Positions 51,847-55,844 of a stretch of DNA of 55,844 nucleotides are shown piece by piece (position 1 is the first letter of the stretch; each line of letters opens with the position of its first letter). The position numbers and the translations under genes were made by a program. The notes beneath the pieces are model-generated. The model was not told where the DNA came from. It did no database searches and saw nothing but the letters and a program-made list of their open reading frames with translations. Source of the stretch: Marmoricola sp. Leaf446 (lineage in GTDB: Bacteria; Actinomycetota; Actinomycetes; Propionibacteriales; Nocardioidaceae); NCBI RefSeq assembly GCF_001424755.1, contig NZ_LMRF01000004.1, positions 1-55,844 of the forward strand. Reading direction: 5' to 3'.

Positions 51847-52844
51847 CCAAGGTGGCCGTGTTCGGTGCCGGTTCGTGGGGCACGGCGTTCAGCCGGGTGC
51901 TGGCCGACGCGGGCAACGAGGTGACGATCTGGGCGCGCCGCGAGGAGGTCTGCGCCTCGATCAACGACCAGCACGAGAACCGCGAGTACTTCCCCGGCAT
52001 CGAGCTGCCCGACACGATCCGCGCGACCACCGACCCCGGCGAGGCCGCGTGGGAGGCGGAGTTCGTGGTGCTGTCGGTGCCGTCGCAGAAGCTGCGCGAG
52101 AACCTCACCACCTGGACCGGCGTGCTGCCGCCCGAGGCGGTCTTCGTCTCGTTGATGAAGGGTGTCGAGCTCGGCTCGACCAAGCGGATGAGCGAGGTCA
52201 TCGCCGAGGTGACCGGCGCCGGTCCCGAGCGGATCAGCGTCGTCAGCGGCCCCAACCTCGCCCGCGAGATCGCGCTGCGCGAGCCGGCCGCCAGCGTCGT
52301 CGCGTGTGCCGACGAGGACGTCGCGCACCGCGTGCAGCAGCTGTGCCACACCCAGGCGTTCCGGCCCTACCGCAGCACCGACGTGCTCGGCTGCGAGCTC
52401 GGTGGCGCCTACAAGAACGTGATCGCGCTGTGCGTCGGCATGGCGGTGGGGCTCGGGTTCGGCGACAACACCACCGCCTCGCTCATCACTCGTGGCCTGG
52501 CCGAGACGGCCCGGCTCGCCCAGCGCCTCGGCGCCGACCCGATGACGCTGATGGGCCTCGCCGGCCTCGGCGACCTGGTCGCCACCTGCTCCTCGCCGCT
52601 GAGCCGCAACCGCACCTTCGGCGAGAAGCTCGGCCAGGGGATGACCACCGAGGAGATCATCGCCTCGACCCGCCAGGTCGCCGAGGGCGCCAAGTCGTGC
52701 GCCTCGATCTACGACCTCGCCGCCAAGCACGGCGTCGACGCCCCCGTGGCCGAGCACGTCGACCGCGTCGTCCGCGGCGAGATCAGCGCCCGCGACATGA
52801 TGTACGCCTTCATCGCGCGCGACACCAAGCACGAGAAGGACTGA
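51843..52844 (+). CDS. gpsA: NAD(P)H glycerol-3-phosphate dehydrogenase
   Basis: 333 residues. It reduces dihydroxyacetone phosphate to sn-glycerol 3-phosphate, the backbone for phospholipids. The nucleotide-binding GAGSWGTAFSRVLADAGNEV is at the N-terminus, SGPNLAREIALREPAASVVA and the catalytic Lys in CELGGAYKNVIALCVGM in the second half, and GLAGLGDLVATCSSPLSRNRTFG near residue 240. It overlaps plsC by four bases and follows it functionally. A bidirectional terminator region lies beyond its stop. Confidence 0.95.
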   Translation: MTKVAVFGAGSWGTAFSRVLADAGNEVTIWARREEVCASINDQHENREYFPGIELPDTIRATTDPGEAAWEAEFVVLSVPSQKLRENLTTWTGVLPPEAVFVSLMKGVELGSTKRMSEVIAEVTGAGPERISVVSGPNLAREIALREPAASVVACADEDVAHRVQQLCHTQAFRPYRSTDVLGCELGGAYKNVIALCVGMAVGLGFGDNTTASLITRGLAETARLAQRLGADPMTLMGLAGLGDLVATCSSPLSRNRTFGEKLGQGMTTEEIIASTRQVAEGAKSCASIYDLAAKHGVDAPVAEHVDRVVRGEISARDMMYAFIARDTKHEKD

Positions 52845-53035
52845 CCGGCCGGGCGTCGTGGGTGGGCGCCGGGCGCGTGGGTGTGTGGGACGAGTCGTCG
52901 GCTGGCCGGGTGGTGGACGAACGTGCTGTCGCACTGAGTCACTGATGACCCGGCCGTCCGGGGATTCGGTGTGCGGCAGTCGCGTCACGGGGCGGCGTAC
53001 GGACCAAGGGCGCATAGGGGGCGGCCGGTGTGGCA

Positions 53036-53104
53036 AAACTGCCCACCAACGCCCGGTTCGCCCCATTCGGAGGGCAGTTTCACCGGCCAGCCGGTGAAAC
53101 TGCC
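53036..53104. terminator. Bidirectional terminator region with alternative pairings
   Basis: GGCAGTTTCACCGG (53073-53086), loop CCAG, complement at 53091-53104: 14 bp, symmetrical, between convergent gpsA and the trans-sulfuration gene. A third segment AAACTGCCC (53036-53044) is the exact complement of GGGCAGTTT (53072-53080), so it can compete for the left arm. Confidence 0.6.
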
Positions 53105-53119
53105 TCGCGCGCGCCCCCC

Positions 53120-54172
53120 CTACCTCCCCGCCACGTCCAACGCCTGGGAGAGGTCGTCCCAGAGGTCGTCGACGTCCTCGATGCCGACGGAGAGGCGGAG
53201 GAGGCCGTCGGGGATGGTGGCGGCCTCGGCCTGCCAGCGGCGACGGCGCTCCAGCGTGGACTCGACGCCGCCGAGCGAGGTGGCGTAGACCCAGAGCCGG
53301 GTGGAGTGCTGCACCAGGTCGGCGTGGTCGCCGGTGGGCAGCACGATGGAGACCATGCCGCCGAAGCCGGGGTAGCGGACCTCGGTCAGGTCGGTGCGCT
53401 CGCGCAGGCGGCGCACCAGCTCCTGCGCGTTGGCCTGGGCCTTCTCGACGCGCAGGTGCAGGGTGCGGAGGCCGCGCAGCGCCAGCCACGCCTCGAAGGT
53501 GCCGGGGATGGCGCCGAGCAGGTCGCGGCGGCCCTTGAGCACCTTCAGCAGCTCCTCGTCGCTGGTGACGACGGCGCCCATGAGGACGTCGGAGTGTCCG
53601 GAGAGGTACTTCGTGGCCGAGTGCACGACCAGGTCCACGCCCCACTCCAGCGGCCGCTGCAGCACCGGCGTCGCGAAGGTGTTGTCGACGACGACGTAGG
53701 CGCCCGCGGCGTGCGCCGCCGTGGTGATCGCCTCGACGTCGACGACCTCCATGGCGGGGTTGGACGGCGACTCCAGCCACACCAGCGAGGCGTCGTCGCA
53801 GGCGGCCACGACGGCGTCGAGGTCGGTCATGTCGACCAGGACCGGGGCGACCCGCTCGCGCAGCTCGAGGTCGCCCAGCTGCATCACGGTGCCGGTGTAG
53901 GAGTGCCGGGGCGCGACCACCTTCTGGCCCTGCCCGACGAGGTCGAGGATCGTCGCCACGGCGGCCAGGCCGCTGGAGAAGGCCAGGCAGCGCCCGCCCT
54001 CGAGGGCGCCGAGGGCCTGCTCGAAGGCGTCCCAGGTCGGGTTGGCGTAGCGGCCGTACTCCAGGTCGCCGCCCGCGACGTAGGTCGAGGCCATCGTGAT
54101 CGGGGTGTTCAGCGGCTGGTCGGGCTCGTGGGGCGGGCGGCCGACGTGGACGGCCTGGGTGGCGGGGCGCAT
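53120..54172 (-). CDS. Trans-sulfuration enzyme (Cys/Met metabolism PLP family)
   Basis: 350 residues, fold-type I PLP enzyme of the cystathionine gamma-synthase/gamma-lyase/beta-lyase family. Visible: [22 protein letters not shown], cofactor-stacking [27 protein letters not shown], the PLP lysine K188 in [16 protein letters not shown] and [12 protein letters not shown]. It is short compared with MetB/MetC of about 390, and the exact reaction is not readable. ATG 54172 has TAGGCT (54179-54184, minus strand) six bases upstream. No met genes are nearby. Confidence 0.85.
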   Translation of the reverse strand: MRPATQAVHVGRPPHEPDQPLNTPITMASTYVAGGDLEYGRYANPTWDAFEQALGALEGGRCLAFSSGLAAVATILDLVGQGQKVVAPRHSYTGTVMQLGDLELRERVAPVLVDMTDLDAVVAACDDASLVWLESPSNPAMEVVDVEAITTAAHAAGAYVVVDNTFATPVLQRPLEWGVDLVVHSATKYLSGHSDVLMGAVVTSDEELLKVLKGRRDLLGAIPGTFEAWLALRGLRTLHLRVEKAQANAQELVRRLRERTDLTEVRYPGFGGMVSIVLPTGDHADLVQHSTRLWVYATSLGGVESTLERRRRWQAEAATIPDGLLRLSVGIEDVDDLWDDLSQALDVAGR

Positions 54173-54252
54173 CGGTCCAGCCTAGGAAGCAGGCGGTGGG
54201 GCACGCGGTGCGGGTCCGGTGCCGCGTCCGACGTACGCCGTAGGGTCGCCGC

Positions 54253-55368
54253 GTGACCAGCGAGCACCCAGCACCCGCCCGTCGGCCCCGGGTGGCCGTC
54301 GTCTTCGGAGGTCGGTCGAGCGAGCACTCGATCTCGTGCATCTCGGCCGGCAGCGTCATCGCGGCGCTGGATCCCGAGCGCTACGACGTGGTGCCGGTCG
54401 GCATCGCCCCCGACGGCCGCTGGGTGCTGGAGTCCGCCGACCCCGCGCGCCTGGCCCTGGGGCCCGGGGGCGAGCTGCCCACGGTGACGGGCGACCGCGA
54501 GGTGACGCTGACTGCCGGGCAGGGCCTGGTGGTGACCGACGCCGGTGACGTGCCCGAGGTGCTCGGCCAGGTCGACGTGGTCTTCCCCGTGATGCACGGG
54601 CCGTGGGGCCAGGACGGCACCCTCCAGGGGCTGCTGGAGATGACGGGGGTCCGCTACGTCGGCGCCGGCGTGCTGGCCAGCGCGGTCGGCACCGACAAGC
54701 ACTTCATGAAGCAGGTCTTCAGCGCCGCGGGGCTGCCGGTGCTGCCCTACGTCCTGGTCCGGCCCCGGGCCTGGGAGCGCGACCCCGGGGCGGTGCGCGA
54801 GGCCGTCGCTGCGCTGGGCCTGCCCGTCTTCGTCAAGCCGGCCCGCGCCGGGTCGAGCTTCGGCATCAGCCGGGTCGACGACCTCGCCGAGCTCGACGCG
54901 GCGATCGAGGAGGCGCGCCGCCACGACCCCAAGGTGCTGGTCGAGGCCGCCGCGGTCGGCGCCCGCGAGATCGAGGTCGGCGTGCTCGAGGGTCTCGACG
55001 GCGGCGACCCCGAGACCAGCGAGCTGGCCGAGATCACCGTGGGCGCCGAGCACGCCTTCTACGACTTCGAGGCGAAGTACCTCGAGCAGAGCTTCACCCT
55101 GCCCGCCTCGGTGCCCGAGGACGTCCGCGACCAGGTGCGCGCGCTGGCGGTCCGGGCCTTCGAGGCGCTCGACGTGGAGGGTCTCGCCCGGGTCGACTTC
55201 TTCGTCATGGCCGACGGCCGGGTCGTGGTCAACGAGGTCGAGACCATGCCGGGGTTCACCGCCACCTCGATGTTCCCGCTGATGTGGCGCGAGTCGGGCC
55301 TGGACTACCCGGCGCTCGTCGAGCGCCTCGTGACGCTGGCCGCGCAGCGCGAGACCGGCCTGCGCTAG
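54253..55368 (+). CDS. ddl: D-alanine--D-alanine ligase
   Basis: 371 residues, ATP-grasp fold. It forms the D-Ala-D-Ala dipeptide for peptidoglycan in the cytoplasm. Key segments are VVFGGRSSEHSISCISAGSVI, FPVMHGPWGQDGTLQGLLE, GAGVLASAVGTDKHFMK, VKPARAGSSFGISRV in the ATP-binding domain, and NEVETMPGFTATSMFPLMW with metal ligands. GTG 54253 is preceded by TAGGGT (54241-54246) with six bases between, a leaderless start. It lies 80 bp from the divergent trans-sulfuration gene. Confidence 0.95.
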   Translation: MTSEHPAPARRPRVAVVFGGRSSEHSISCISAGSVIAALDPERYDVVPVGIAPDGRWVLESADPARLALGPGGELPTVTGDREVTLTAGQGLVVTDAGDVPEVLGQVDVVFPVMHGPWGQDGTLQGLLEMTGVRYVGAGVLASAVGTDKHFMKQVFSAAGLPVLPYVLVRPRAWERDPGAVREAVAALGLPVFVKPARAGSSFGISRVDDLAELDAAIEEARRHDPKVLVEAAAVGAREIEVGVLEGLDGGDPETSELAEITVGAEHAFYDFEAKYLEQSFTLPASVPEDVRDQVRALAVRAFEALDVEGLARVDFFVMADGRVVVNEVETMPGFTATSMFPLMWRESGLDYPALVERLVTLAAQRETGLR

Positions 55369-55394
55369 CGGGACCGGACCGTGGTCTGGTCCCG
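55369..55394. terminator. Hairpin between ddl and the DUF3515 gene
   Basis: CGGGACCGGACC (55369-55380), GT, GGTCTGGTCCCG (55383-55394): twelve pairs with one G-U wobble, starting directly after the ddl stop codon. It may serve both convergent genes. Confidence 0.5.
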
Positions 55395-55418
55395 ACGGGC
55401 TCGACCGACGAGACGGAC

Positions 55419-55844
55419 TCAGCCGCAGGGCGCGTCGGGGTCCGGCGTGCGCCCCTGGGCGCCCAGCGCGTCGGAGAGGTCGGTGAGGATGCCCTGGGGC
55501 GGGCGCAGCGCGGCAGGGACCGCCACCTCGACCCGGGGGAGCGAGCCCATCGAGGTCGCGACGACGTCGGCCGACTGGTCGGTGATCTGCCCCTCGGGCA
55601 CGAACCACAGCACGCCGTTGATCTCCTGGCACGTCGAGAGCGGCGTGAAGTCGGCAGGGCTGCCGACCCCGCAACGCAGCACGACCGGCGGGTCGCCCCA
55701 CGCGGCCGCGAGCTCGTCGCCGGTGACCTCCTCGCGGGGCTGGTCGCCGACGGCGTCGGGGAGGTCGGCGACCAGGCGCTCGCAGGCCCGCCGCTCGGCC
55801 GCGGGCAACGCGTCGTCGGAGCGGCGGGGGGGGGCCTCCACCCC
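55419..55844 (-). CDS. DUF3515 family protein (partial)
   Basis: The last 142 codons of a minus-strand gene that runs off the right edge. The segment PAAERRACERLVADLPDAVGDQ, the ELAAAWGDPPVVLRCGVGSP stretch, CQEINGVLWFVPEG and a C-terminal Cys-Gly are characteristic of DUF3515, an actinobacterial family usually anchored or exported by an N-terminal signal. Cysteine pairs suggest an extracytoplasmic domain. The function is unknown. The N-terminal signal region is outside the window. Confidence 0.75.
   Translation of the reverse strand, partial: GVEAPPRRSDDALPAAERRACERLVADLPDAVGDQPREEVTGDELAAAWGDPPVVLRCGVGSPADFTPLSTCQEINGVLWFVPEGQITDQSADVVATSMGSLPRVEVAVPAALRPPQGILTDLSDALGAQGRTPDPDAPCG

Overview
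The window is a chromosomal piece of a high-GC actinobacterium. Codon use is strongly GC-biased, GTG starts are common, many genes carry a TAnnnT-type -10 hexamer only 6-8 bases before the start codon (leaderless transcripts), and the gene set (NdgR-type IclR regulator, MSMEG_6728-like protein, HU with a Lys/Ser/Thr/Ala-rich tail, CofC/FbiD, DUF6752 protein) fits the Nocardioidaceae, most likely Nocardioides or a close relative. The genus is an inference. I see no phage, plasmid, insertion sequence or CRISPR array.

Layout. 1-9.2 kb: tail of an HNH nuclease gene, an MHS-type transporter, an acyl-CoA synthetase, a DUF885 hydrolase coupled to an AGE-family epimerase, a small membrane protein, a HAD-LarE fusion, a long cold-shock protein and a pterin dehydratase-like/glyoxalase-like fusion. 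9.3-13.4 kb: ilvBNC behind a leader peptide and attenuator, followed by a tandemly duplicated 218-bp non-coding unit. 13.4-17.8 kb: rhomboid protease, ABC exporter, GNAT, FrnE-like oxidoreductase, MSMEG_6728-like protein. 17.8-27.4 kb: serA, PhoD phosphatase, a divergent YczR/YczE pair, a methyltransferase, a 40-residue protein, leuB, ilvE, an SRPBCC protein. 27.5-37.5 kb: Ser/Thr kinase, secreted metalloprotease, cimA behind an Ile-Ile leader peptide and terminator, TrpB2-type enzyme, amidase, YibE/F protein and a predicted DNA glycosylase. 37.5-44.5 kb: FAH-family protein, gltX, CPBP protease, tRNA-Gln and tRNA-Glu, Ada-AlkA, Ogt, cation efflux protein. 44.5-55.8 kb: a LicD-methyltransferase fusion, ndgR divergent from leuCD, hupB, cofC, plsC-gpsA, a trans-sulfuration enzyme, ddl and a partial DUF3515 gene.

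How the genes work together. The core theme is branched-chain amino acid synthesis: cimA (2-oxobutanoate through citramalate), ilvB/ilvN/ilvC, leuC/leuD/leuB and ilvE are all here; leuA and ilvD are not. Control appears layered: an Ile/Leu/Val leader peptide with an intrinsic terminator before ilvB, a nine-residue leader ending in Ile-Ile-Ala with its own terminator before cimA, a possible Val-Leu-Ile leader peptide before leuB, and the NdgR-type regulator divergent from leuCD. A second theme is alkylation repair (Ada-AlkA, Ogt, the predicted 3-methyladenine glycosylase). gltX sits beside the two tRNAs that a non-discriminating GluRS would charge.

Most unusual signals: the cimA attenuator, a 63-64 bp palindromic repeat present once between genes and once in frame inside the glycosylase gene, the HAD-LarE fusion, the LicD-methyltransferase fusion, and the duplicated element after ilvC.
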